Shown: positions 35,331-43,639 of the stretch, piece after piece
How the letters are laid out: each line of letters starts with the position of its first letter
How positions within the stretch are numbered: the first letter of the stretch is position 1
Assembly (NCBI RefSeq): GCF_031844685.1
Contig: NZ_CP134605.1
Location: 3,492,001-3,556,000, forward strand
DNA length: 64,000 bases
Source of the DNA: Streptomyces sp. ITFR-21
GTDB taxonomy: Bacteria; Actinomycetota; Actinomycetes; Streptomycetales; Streptomycetaceae
Reading direction: 5' to 3'
Position numbers and translations under genes: made by a program
The notes under the pieces: generated by a model
Databases searched by the model: none
What the model was told of the DNA's origin: nothing
What the model saw: the letters and a program-made list of their open reading frames with translations, nothing else

Positions 35331-36330
35331 CGCGGACAGTGAGCGGACGAGGACACACAAGGGAGTGGCGGCCATGGCGCGACGCCGAGGCGGGCTGGTC
35401 AGGACGACCGACGGGAACGGCACCGACGGGAACGGCACCGGCGGCTACGGCTCGGGCGGCTCCGGCGCCGCGGGCGGTGAGGACGCCGCGGACGGCGCCG
35501 CCACGGAGCTGCTGCCGATGGTGCCCCAACCCGCGGCCGGCCCCGGCGGGCTGGAGATCCTGGAGCGGGGCGAGATCCTGGAGGGACCGGCCGGCCCGCC
35601 CGCCGAGCGGCCCGAGGACATCCTGGCGCAGCCGCCCGACGCCCGGGACATCTCAGCCGAGCTGGCCGCGCCGCCGCGCCGCAGACTGCCCTGGCTGACG
35701 CTGCTGCTGTCGGCGTGCGTCGTGGCGGCCGGCGCGTTCTCCGGCGGGGCGCTGGTGGAGAAAAACCACCTGCAGAGCACGCCCGGCGGCGGGCGCTCCG
35801 ACCCGTTCGCGGCGGCGGGCGGACGCACCGGGACGGGCACCGGGGCGACCGGCGGCCGTACGTTCGGCGGCGCGGGCGGCTTCGGCGGTTACGGAGGCGG
35901 TACGGGCACCGGTACCGGCGCGGGTACGGGTACCGGTACGGGCCCGGCTTCCGGCGGCGCCTCCGCGGGGGCGGCCGACGGCGGTGTGACCTTCGGCACC
36001 GTCAAGCTGGTCGACGGCAGCACGATCTACGTCAGCGACGCCCAGGGCGCCATCGTCAAGGTCACCACCGGCGGCTCCACCAAGGTCAGCGAGACCAAGG
36101 ACGGCAAGGTCTCCGACCTGAAGGCCGGCCAGACGGTCACCGTCCGCGGCAGCCAGGGGCCCAACGGCGACATCGCGGCCACCACCGTCACCCAGGGCGC
36201 CGCCCCGGCGGGCGGTTTCGGCGGTTTCGGCGGTTTCGGCGCGCAGGGCGGCGGCGGTACGGGCGCGGCCGGCGGTACGGGTACGGCCGGGGCCGCGGGC
36301 GCGGCCGGTGGGACCGGCGGCGGCGACTGA
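35323..36330 (+). CDS. membrane-anchored secreted protein with DUF5666-like domain
   Basis: 335 residues. Cytosolic glycine-rich N-terminus, one membrane helix near 125-147 (LPWLTLLLSACVVAAGAFSGGALV), glycine/threonine low-complexity repeats (TGTGTG), and a small beta domain near 225-290 (GTVKLVDGSTIYVSDAQGAIVKV, VSETKDGKVSDLKAGQTVTVRG) resembling DUF5666 OB-like folds. Ends in GFGGFGGFG and a glycine-rich tail. ATG overlaps the permease stop, so it is probably part of the export system or its extracellular cargo/regulator. Function unknown. Confidence 0.85.
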   Translation: MSDADSERTRTHKGVAAMARRRGGLVRTTDGNGTDGNGTGGYGSGGSGAAGGEDAADGAATELLPMVPQPAAGPGGLEILERGEILEGPAGPPAERPEDILAQPPDARDISAELAAPPRRRLPWLTLLLSACVVAAGAFSGGALVEKNHLQSTPGGGRSDPFAAAGGRTGTGTGATGGRTFGGAGGFGGYGGGTGTGTGAGTGTGTGPASGGASAGAADGGVTFGTVKLVDGSTIYVSDAQGAIVKVTTGGSTKVSETKDGKVSDLKAGQTVTVRGSQGPNGDIAATTVTQGAAPAGGFGGFGGFGAQGGGGTGAAGGTGTAGAAGAAGGTGGGD

Positions 36331-36478
36331 CACCCCGGACGCACAGATACAGGGCGTACGGTGCAGCGGCCGGCATCCGCCGCGGCACCGTACCGCCGTT
36401 TCCCCCCGAGGCCGGCCGACCGCCCGGCCCGTACCGCCCGGCCGCCCGGCCGGTCGACCCGCTCCAGGAGGTCGCCCC

Positions 36479-37195
36479 ATGGACACGCCGGAGGCCAGCC
36501 TGCTGGTCGTCGACGACGAGCCCAACATCCGTGAACTGCTCTCCGCCTCGCTGCGGTTCGTCGGGTTCAAGGTCGTCTCCGCCGCCTCCGGGGCGGACGC
36601 GCTGGCCGCAGTGGCCCGGGAGCGGCCCGACCTGGTCGTGCTCGACGTCATGCTGCCGGACATGTCCGGTTTCGCGGTGGTGCGGCGGCTGCGCGAGGAA
36701 CCCCATCACGGCACCACCGCGGACCGGCTGCCGGTGCTGTTCCTCACCGCCAAGGACGGGCTGGAGGACAAGATCAACGGCCTGACCGCGGGCGGCGACG
36801 ACTACGTCACCAAGCCGTTCAGTCTGGAGGAGCTGATCGCCCGGATCCGGGCGATCCTGCGCCGCACCGGCGGCCCGACCGACGACGGCCGGCTCGTCGC
36901 GGGCGACCTCGTCCTCGACCCGGTGGGCCACCAGGTCACCCGGGCCGGGCAGCCGGTCTCCCTGTCGCCGACCGAGTTCAAGCTGCTGGCGTACCTGATG
37001 GCGAACGCCGACCGGGTCGTCTCCAAGCTGCAGATCCTCGACCACGTGTGGGCGTACGACTTCGGCGGCGACCTGAGCATCGTGGAGTCGTACATCTCCT
37101 ACGTGCGGCGGAAGGTGGACACGGCGGCGCCGAAGCTGATCCACACGGTGCGGGGGGTCGGCTACGTGCTCCGCCGCCCGGTGGCCGCGGTCTGA
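36479..37195 (+). CDS. OmpR-family response regulator
   Basis: 238 residues. Receiver domain with phospho-acceptor Asp in VVLDVMLPDMSG, conserved Asp pair in VVDDEPN, Lys in DDYVTKPFS; then a winged-helix DNA-binding domain (LSPTEFKLLAYLMANADRVVSKLQILDHVWAY, IVESYISYVRRKV). Start set at MDTPEASLL, 6 bases after AGGAGG; the longer frame overlaps the previous gene. Followed one base later by the sensor kinase. Likely to control the export operon just upstream. Confidence 0.95.
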   Translation: MDTPEASLLVVDDEPNIRELLSASLRFVGFKVVSAASGADALAAVARERPDLVVLDVMLPDMSGFAVVRRLREEPHHGTTADRLPVLFLTAKDGLEDKINGLTAGGDDYVTKPFSLEELIARIRAILRRTGGPTDDGRLVAGDLVLDPVGHQVTRAGQPVSLSPTEFKLLAYLMANADRVVSKLQILDHVWAYDFGGDLSIVESYISYVRRKVDTAAPKLIHTVRGVGYVLRRPVAAV

Positions 37196-37196
37196 C

Positions 37197-38858
37197 GTGG
37201 GACCGGTCCGGTCGGTGAAGCGGTTCCCCTCCGGGGAGGGGTCCCGGGCGCCGGGGCCGTCCGGGTCCCCCGGGCCGCGCGGGCTCCTCCGCTCGGGCGG
37301 GCCGTCCGGGGCGCGCCGGCTGTCGCGGCGGCTCCGGCGGACGGACCGGCTGCGGCTGTCGGCGATGTCGCTGCGCTCGCGGCTGGTCCTGCTCTCGCTC
37401 GTCCTGGTGCTGCTCGGCCTGGCGGTGAGCGACACCGTCGTCCTGGGCTCGGTACGCGGCCAGCTGGTGCAGCGGGTGGACCAGCAGCTCCAGCGGTACG
37501 GGCAACCCCTCGCCCAGCGGCTCGGCACCGACGGGATCCCGGCGCCGCGCTACGTACAGCCGGGGGCCGGCCGCGGCGGAGCCCGGCCGTGGCTGCCGAG
37601 CCAGTTCGTGGTGGCCTTCGCGGCGGCCGACGGCAGCGTGTCGGAGCAGTTCCGGCTGCCGGTGGCGGCCGGCGACCCCCGCCCGCTGTGGCCGTCGATG
37701 GACGCGGCCTCCCTCAAGGCCCGCCTGGACAAGCCGTTCGACGTCTCCGCCGACCACGGCGGCGGCAGCTGGCGGGTGCTGATCGTGCCGGCCGGCCCGC
37801 GGGCGGCCACGGTGCCGGTCACCCGGGACGGCACGGTGGTCCCGGCGCTGCCCGCCGGGGTGGTGGTGGCCGCCTCGCTGGACGACGTGTCCTCCACCAC
37901 CGACCGGCTCAGCACCGGCTTCCTGCTGATCGGCGCGGTGGTCGCGGCACTGCTCGGGGTGGCGGCCTGGTTCGCGATCCGGGCCGGGCTGCGCCCGCTG
38001 CGGCGGATCGAGGCGACCGCAGCCGAGATCGCGGCCGGCCGGCCGCTGTCCCACCGGATGCCGCAGGCGTCACCGCGGACCGAGGCCGGCCGGCTCTCCT
38101 CGGCGCTCAACGGGATGCTGGCCCAGATCGAGTCGGCGTTCGCCGCGCGCGCCGCCTCCGAGGAGCAGATGCGGCGCTTCGTCGCCGACGCCAGCCACGA
38201 GCTGCGCACCCCGCTGGCCGGCATCCGCGGCTTCGCCGAGCTCTACCGGATGGGCGCGCTGCCCGGCGAGGCCGACGTCAAGCGCACCATGGCCCGGATC
38301 GAGAGCGAGGCGGTACGGCTCGGCGGCCTGGTCGAGGACCTGCTGACCCTGGTCCGGATGGACGAGCAGCGCCCGGTCCAGCTGGCCCCGATGGACCTGC
38401 GCACCCTCGCGGTCGACGCGCTGCACGACACCACCGCGCTGGACCCCTCCCGCGCGGTGTCGCTGACCGGCCCCGGCGGCCCCGGCACCGCGCCGGGCCC
38501 GGCCCCGGTCCTCGGCGACGAGGCCCGTCTGCGCCAGGTCGTCGCCAACCTCGTCGGCAACGCGGTCGCCCACACCCCGCCCGGCACCCCGATCCGTATC
38601 GGCGTCGGCACGCTGGGCGGACACGGCGTCCTGGAGGTCTCCGACGCGGGCCCCGGCCTCACCCCCGGACAGGCCGCCCGCGTCTTCGAGCGCTTCTACC
38701 GCGTCGACGCCTCCCGCAGCCGCCACCGCGGCGGCGGCGCCGGCCTCGGCCTCTCCATCGCCGCGGCCCTGATGACCGCCCACCGCGGCCACGTCGACCT
38801 CACCACCGCCCCCGGCCAGGGCGCCACCTTCCGCATCCGCCTGCCCTCCGCGCGATAA
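37197..38858 (+). CDS. sensor histidine kinase
   Basis: 553 residues from the GTG; a start at MSLRSRLV (37365) is an alternative that would remove a low-complexity arginine/glycine tail. Two membrane helices (VLLSLVLVLLGLAVSDTVVLG, and FLLIGAVVAALLGVAAWFAI) flank an extracytoplasmic sensor domain of about 150 residues. HAMP, then H-box FVADASHELRTPLAGI, N-box LVGNAVAHTP, G1 VSDAGPGL, F-box FERFYR and G2 GGAGLGLSIA. Partner of the upstream regulator. Confidence 0.93.
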   Translation: MGPVRSVKRFPSGEGSRAPGPSGSPGPRGLLRSGGPSGARRLSRRLRRTDRLRLSAMSLRSRLVLLSLVLVLLGLAVSDTVVLGSVRGQLVQRVDQQLQRYGQPLAQRLGTDGIPAPRYVQPGAGRGGARPWLPSQFVVAFAAADGSVSEQFRLPVAAGDPRPLWPSMDAASLKARLDKPFDVSADHGGGSWRVLIVPAGPRAATVPVTRDGTVVPALPAGVVVAASLDDVSSTTDRLSTGFLLIGAVVAALLGVAAWFAIRAGLRPLRRIEATAAEIAAGRPLSHRMPQASPRTEAGRLSSALNGMLAQIESAFAARAASEEQMRRFVADASHELRTPLAGIRGFAELYRMGALPGEADVKRTMARIESEAVRLGGLVEDLLTLVRMDEQRPVQLAPMDLRTLAVDALHDTTALDPSRAVSLTGPGGPGTAPGPAPVLGDEARLRQVVANLVGNAVAHTPPGTPIRIGVGTLGGHGVLEVSDAGPGLTPGQAARVFERFYRVDASRSRHRGGGAGLGLSIAAALMTAHRGHVDLTTAPGQGATFRIRLPSAR

Positions 38859-38947
38859 CCGCTGCCCTGTCGGAGGCGCCTCCCCCGTCCGCGCCCGCTC
38901 GCACGTCGTCGGGACCGCCCGGACCGCCCCGGCCGCGGTGCCGGCGC

Positions 38948-40933
38948 TCAGCGGGGCCGGCGTTCCAGGGGGACGACGACGGTCGTGTGGAACCGGTCCA
39001 CCGCCTCGTCCACGCTCCGGATGAAGCCGGACTCGGCGTTGCCCCGAGTGCTGCCCATGCTCTTGAAGAGGGACAGGCGGAAGCCGGTGATGGCCGCCGG
39101 GGGTTTCGGCAGCAGGTCGGCGGGCTCGGGGCGCAGGCGTTCCAGGGTGCCGCGGGGACCGTTGCCGGGGCGGTCCACCAGGGTTTGGACGTGCACGTCG
39201 GCGGGCGCGTCGGCGAGCTGGCGGACCAGCCGCTTGGCCCAGGTGAGCGGCTGGCCTTGGTCGGGCGCGGGAATCTCAAGAGAGGTGCGCAGCTTGCCCG
39301 TTCGCAGGTCGGCGCCGAGAGCGAGCACTCCGGGGGAGTCCTGGATCTTCAACTCGGCGTGCAGTAGGCCCTCCCTGCACAGGCGTTCGGCGAGCGCGGC
39401 GCGGCGCGAGTGCGGGTCGGTGCCGCGTCTGGCCCGCTGGACGGGCAGCACCTTCTGTCCGAGTTCGCCGCCGAGCCGCAGGCAGACCTGGCGGATCAGC
39501 CGCTCCCAGCTCTCCACCACCTCCACGGCCCGCGCGTCGCCCTCGTCCAGGGTCTCGGTGTCGATGCCGTTGCGGACCGGGACCCATGCCGGGCCCATGT
39601 TCTGGAAGCCGTGGCAGCCGGAGTTGTCGTGCTGGAGGTAGAGCAGCAGCTCCTGGAGCAGCCAGGCGTGCGCGGCGTTGCCGACGCCCTCGTGTCGGAT
39701 CAGCATCTGCGCCTGGTGGGCGACTTCGGCCCACGACAGGTGCCACAGCGCGACCTTGTGCTTGCGGCGCCCGTCGATCCGTACCGCGACCAGCGGACTG
39801 CCTTCCAGGGCCACGTCGTTGGAGAGGGTGATCACTGCCTCGTAGCCCCGGCGGGCCGCGATGTCGACGTAGTCCTGCACCTGCGCGGGCCGCAGTGGGT
39901 TGCCGTTGGTCTTCGTCTCGACCAGTGCGGTCCACAGCTTGCCCGCGCGCTCCACCCGGATCAGCCCGTCGGGTCGGCGCGGCCCGTCGCCGTGCGGCAA
40001 CGACACCTCGGTGAACGTCTCCATCCGTCCGGCCGGCGCACCGAACCCGGCGGTCAGACGCCGCCCGAACTCGGGCACCTGGGCCATCACGGCGAGCAGT
40101 ACGGAGGTGGCCCGCATCTCTCGTTCGCGGTCGCTCTTGAGCGTGCTGACCGGGAAGAGCCTGGCCGGGCGCCAGGAATCGTTCTCGGCGAGGGACTTGC
40201 GGGTGACCGCGGGGAGGGTGACCTTCTTGCGCGCGGTACGGGGGCGTTTGACGGCGGGCGGCGTGGGGGCTTCGCCGGCGGGCCGCGCGGGGAAAGACTT
40301 GGCCGGCGGTGGCGCCGCTTCGACGGCCGCCGCCTCCGTCGGCACGCCGACCGGTTCCGCCAGGGCGCCGGCCTCGTCGTTCTCCCCGTCGTCGTCCACG
40401 TCGATGCCGAAGTCCGTGGCCAAGCCGGCCAGCCCGGACTCGTAGCCCTGCCCCACCGCACGGAACTTCCAGCCGCCGTCGCGCCGGTAGAGCTCGCCGA
40501 AGATGACCGCGCGGACCGCCTCGGCGTCGTCGACGGAGAAGCCCAGCAGCACTTCGCCCGTCCGGTCGGCGAGGGTGAGCCGCAGATCGTCCAGGTCCCC
40601 GAAGCCGGCCCCGCCGTAGCGGCTGGCGGCGAGCACGATCCGGCGGACCCGTTCGGGCGCCGCCGTCAGGTCGAGGCTGATCCGGTCCTCGCTGCCGTTG
40701 GCGGTCGGCGTCTTGCCCAGCAACTGCACGCTGCCGTCCGCTGCCGCCAGGTGGTTGTAGAAGTAGAAATCGTCGTCGCTGCCGACCTTGCCGTCAGCGT
40801 CGAGCAGGAGCACCGACACGTCCGCGTCCCCGTCGCCGCTGGCGCTGCTCCAGCCGAGGCCGGCCACCACCGACCCGGCGTCCTCGCTCAGCGCGGCCAG
40901 CGCGACGTTCATCCCCTTGGTCATTTCCCGCAT
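38948..40933 (-). CDS. TerD domain fused to a PD-(D/E)XK-like nuclease region
   Basis: 661 residues. Residues about 4-178 are a TerD domain (SLGWSS-like GLGWSSASGDGDADVSVLLLD, the Ca-binding acidic stretch, FYFYN, GELYRRDGGWKFRAVGQGYESGLAGLA). A basic linker (about 180-260) leads to a second part with RPDGLI (D322), ALVETKTNG (E339, K341) and AQVQDYVDIAARRG (Q351/Q353), which has the order of a PD-(D/E)XK nuclease core. The remainder (about 400-661) is helical and unassigned. TerD proteins belong to calcium-binding tellurite/stress systems. Nuclease activity is inferred from the motif only. Start at MREMTKG, where TerD proteins usually begin. No other ter genes nearby. Confidence 0.85.
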   Translation of the reverse strand: MREMTKGMNVALAALSEDAGSVVAGLGWSSASGDGDADVSVLLLDADGKVGSDDDFYFYNHLAAADGSVQLLGKTPTANGSEDRISLDLTAAPERVRRIVLAASRYGGAGFGDLDDLRLTLADRTGEVLLGFSVDDAEAVRAVIFGELYRRDGGWKFRAVGQGYESGLAGLATDFGIDVDDDGENDEAGALAEPVGVPTEAAAVEAAPPPAKSFPARPAGEAPTPPAVKRPRTARKKVTLPAVTRKSLAENDSWRPARLFPVSTLKSDREREMRATSVLLAVMAQVPEFGRRLTAGFGAPAGRMETFTEVSLPHGDGPRRPDGLIRVERAGKLWTALVETKTNGNPLRPAQVQDYVDIAARRGYEAVITLSNDVALEGSPLVAVRIDGRRKHKVALWHLSWAEVAHQAQMLIRHEGVGNAAHAWLLQELLLYLQHDNSGCHGFQNMGPAWVPVRNGIDTETLDEGDARAVEVVESWERLIRQVCLRLGGELGQKVLPVQRARRGTDPHSRRAALAERLCREGLLHAELKIQDSPGVLALGADLRTGKLRTSLEIPAPDQGQPLTWAKRLVRQLADAPADVHVQTLVDRPGNGPRGTLERLRPEPADLLPKPPAAITGFRLSLFKSMGSTRGNAESGFIRSVDEAVDRFHTTVVVPLERRPR

Positions 40934-41063
40934 ACGTTCCGCCCCGCCCCGCTTGTCCTGTGACTCAGCCCACACCCCCCGTGTGTGGAGACCGCACCTT
41001 ACCTGCCGGAGGGGCCGTGCCACGGTGGCTTCGGGGCGATTGCCGGTTCGTGGGGCCGCCGGG

Positions 41064-41822
41064 TCAGGGGAAGAAGCGGGCGGCGGTGGGGTGGTCCTGG
41101 GCGGCGTCGACGGGGATGTCGGCGCCGTTGACGCCGGTGGCGCGGGGGGAGAGGAGGAAGCAGGCGGTGTCGGCTACCTCTTGGAGGGTGATCAGGCGGC
41201 CGCGGGGGAAGTCGTCCCGGGCGAAGGCGGCGTACACGTCGGGGTGGCGGGTGCGGAAGCGGTCCCAGCCGCCGCCGTCGAAGAGGACGGAGCCGGGGCT
41301 GAGGGTGTTGACGCGGATGGACCGGGGGCCCAACTCCTGGGCGAGGGCGGCGGCGAGGTGGATCTCGGCGGCTTTCGCGGCGGCGTAGGAGGAGTGCGGG
41401 CCGGGCTTGCGGCCGGTGATCGAGGAGATGATCAGCGCCGCCCCGCCGCCGCGCTGTCCGAAGTGCGGCACCGCGCAGCGGATCGCGTGGGAGGCGTGGC
41501 CCACGTTGAGGGCGTAGGTGTCCGCCCACTGCTGTGGGGTCGACTCCAGCAGACCGCGCCCGAAGGAGCCGCCGGCGTTGGCCACCAGCAGGTCGAGGCC
41601 GCCGAGGCGTTCGGCGGCCTCGTCGACCGCCCGGCCGAGCTGGTCGTAGTCGGTCACGTCCGCCCGGACACCGGGCACGCCGCACTCGGCGAGCCGCCGC
41701 TCGTCGCGCCCGCAGACCACGACCGCGGCGCCCTCCGCGAGCAGGCCGCGGGCGACGGCCAGACCGATGCCGTGGCTGCCGCCGGTGACGAACGCGGTCT
41801 TCCCCGCCAGTCCAAGGTCCAT
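41064..41822 (-). CDS. SDR family oxidoreductase
   Basis: 252-residue Rossmann-fold dehydrogenase. Cofactor motif TGGSHGIG, NAG motif VANAGGSFG, catalytic Ser in IISSITG and Tyr/Lys in SSYAAAKAAE. Closest in form to 3-oxoacyl-ACP-reductase-like enzymes; substrate unknown. Starts at MDLGLAGKTAF. Divergent from the Ppx/GppA gene. Confidence 0.93.
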   Translation of the reverse strand: MDLGLAGKTAFVTGGSHGIGLAVARGLLAEGAAVVVCGRDERRLAECGVPGVRADVTDYDQLGRAVDEAAERLGGLDLLVANAGGSFGRGLLESTPQQWADTYALNVGHASHAIRCAVPHFGQRGGGAALIISSITGRKPGPHSSYAAAKAAEIHLAAALAQELGPRSIRVNTLSPGSVLFDGGGWDRFRTRHPDVYAAFARDDFPRGRLITLQEVADTACFLLSPRATGVNGADIPVDAAQDHPTAARFFP

Positions 41823-42056
41823 GGCCTCACCGTGCCATCCGGGCACCGGCGTCCACAACGCGGCCCGCGGCCCGCGGCCCGCCCCGCGACGCTCGCGGCG
41901 TATCCACGGCATCGCCCGCGGCGCGCTCGCGGCCCGCCGGCCCGGCGAGCCCGCCGGACCCCCGCGGCACCGCAACGGAGGCCCGCTGGCGGCCAGTTCA
42001 CCCGTTCTACGAACGCCTCTTCGAATAAACGGCCCGATCCGGGGTACGCGCTGCGC

Positions 42057-43076
42057 ATGCGTTGTGGAGTGCTCGACATCGGTTCGCAGGCGGCACAGCT
42101 CCGGATCGCCGACCTGGTGCCCGGCCTGCCGCCGCAGCCGGTGACCACGGTGAAGCGGCCGGTGCGGCTCGCGGCGGACACGGACCGGGACGGGGTCATC
42201 GGGCCGGCCGCCGTCGGGCGGCTGGTGGACGCGGTGACGGTGACGCTGGCCGCCGCGTGCGCCCACGGGGTGGAGACGCTGCACCCGTTCGCCACCTCGG
42301 CGGTGCGGGACGCGGCCAACCGGGACGACGTGCTGCGCGCGGTACGGGCCGCCTGCGGGATCCAACTCGCCACCATGACGGGGGAGGAGGAGGCACGGCT
42401 GACGTTCCTCGCCGCGCGCTCCTGGTACGGCTGGTCGGCGGGAGCCATGCTGCTGGCCGACATCGGCGGCGGCTCGCTGGAGATCGCCTACGGCCGGGGC
42501 GGCGAGCCCTCCTTCGCGGTCTCCCTGCCGCTGGGCGCCGGACGGCTGACCCGGCAGCAGCTGCCGGCGGACCAACCGCCCTACGGCAGGCGGGACATCA
42601 GGGCGCTGCGGGCGCACGTCCGCGCCGCCCTGGCGGGCCCGGCCGCGGAGGTCGCCGCCCGGCCCGCGCCGGCACTGCGGGTGGCCACGTCCAGGACCTT
42701 CGCCCAGCTCGCCCGGCTGGCGGGCGCCCCCGCGGCGAAAGCCGGCCCGCACGCCGTACGCACCCTGGACCGCGCCGCCGTCACCGACTGGATCCCGCGG
42801 CTGGCCCGGCTGACCGCGCCGCAGCGCGCCCTGCTGCCGGGCGTCTCCCGGGCCCGCGCGCAGCAGATCCTGGCCGGCGCGGTCGTCGCGGAGACCGTCA
42901 TGGACCTTCTGCGCGTCGACCGCTTCGCCGTCTGCCCGTGGGGGCTGCGCGAAGGCATCCTCCTCGAACACCTCGCCGCCCTCTCGGCCCCCGCCACGGC
43001 GCCCCAGTGCCCGCGCCCGGCCCTCGCCCCGGCCACCGCGATCCTGCGCCGCCCCCGCCGGGCGGTACGCAGCTGA
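42057..43076 (+). CDS. Ppx/GppA family phosphatase
   Basis: 339 residues of the actin-like ASKHA fold. Phosphate loop 1 reads GVLDIGSQAAQL, the catalytic glutamate lies in MTGEEEARL, and loop 2 is LLADIGGGSLEI. Family members hydrolyse polyphosphate or pppGpp. This belongs to the short actinomycete type without the HD domain. A proline/arginine tail follows residue 310. Monocistronic by spacing. Confidence 0.92.
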   Translation: MRCGVLDIGSQAAQLRIADLVPGLPPQPVTTVKRPVRLAADTDRDGVIGPAAVGRLVDAVTVTLAAACAHGVETLHPFATSAVRDAANRDDVLRAVRAACGIQLATMTGEEEARLTFLAARSWYGWSAGAMLLADIGGGSLEIAYGRGGEPSFAVSLPLGAGRLTRQQLPADQPPYGRRDIRALRAHVRAALAGPAAEVAARPAPALRVATSRTFAQLARLAGAPAAKAGPHAVRTLDRAAVTDWIPRLARLTAPQRALLPGVSRARAQQILAGAVVAETVMDLLRVDRFAVCPWGLREGILLEHLAALSAPATAPQCPRPALAPATAILRRPRRAVRS

Positions 43077-43639
43077 ACGGGGAGCCGGACCGCCGGCCCG
43101 GCGCGCGGGTGGCGGGATGCCCGGCTGCCCGGCCCGCCCGCCGGGCTTCCTCGCGCGCTCGCTTCCCCGCGCGCTCGCTTCCCCGCCCGCCGGGCTTCCC
43201 CGCGGGCCCGCGGTCGGCCCGTACCCGCGCGCGCCCGGCCGGCTGGCCGGGCAGCCGCATCAGGAGGGATTCGGCGTCCCCCGTACCCGCGCGCCCGGCC
43301 GGCTGGTCCGCGACGGGACCGGGGACAGGTGGGGCGCGCCCGCGCGTTCGGCCGCCCGGCCGCCGGAGCGGTCGCGCCGCTGGTCGGGGGCATCGCGGAG
43401 CGGGGAAGGCGGCGGTGGACGCCGTTGACGTACCGGCCGGCCCCGTGATGCCATGAGGTGCGAATCCGACGCGTTCGCGCCCCGGCCGCCAAGGGAGGCC
43501 GGTCAAGGCCCGGCGCCGGTCCGCGACCGCGGGACCGCCGGCCGCACGCCAGGCGGACGCCGGCCGGTCCGGGCCGGTCCGCCGTCCGTGTGCCCGGCCG
43601 GTCCGGGCCGGTCCGCCACCATCCCGACGAGGCTCTGCT
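43077..43639. other. 563 bp gap before the ECF ATPase gene
   Basis: Very G/C-rich, with short repeats (CGCGCTCGCTTCCC near 43150-43185; CCCGTACCCGCGCGC-type direct repeats at about 43216 and 43277; GGCCGGTCCG repeats near 43565-43610). No gene, no clear regulatory RNA. Confidence 0.6.

Noticed and set aside
43443..43500. Cobalamin-riboswitch-like GGTGCGAATCC upstream of the ECF ATPase
   Set aside because: Only this one element fits. The following conserved core and the 3' B12 box are missing, and the only CAGGAG-like element lies upstream, in the wrong order.
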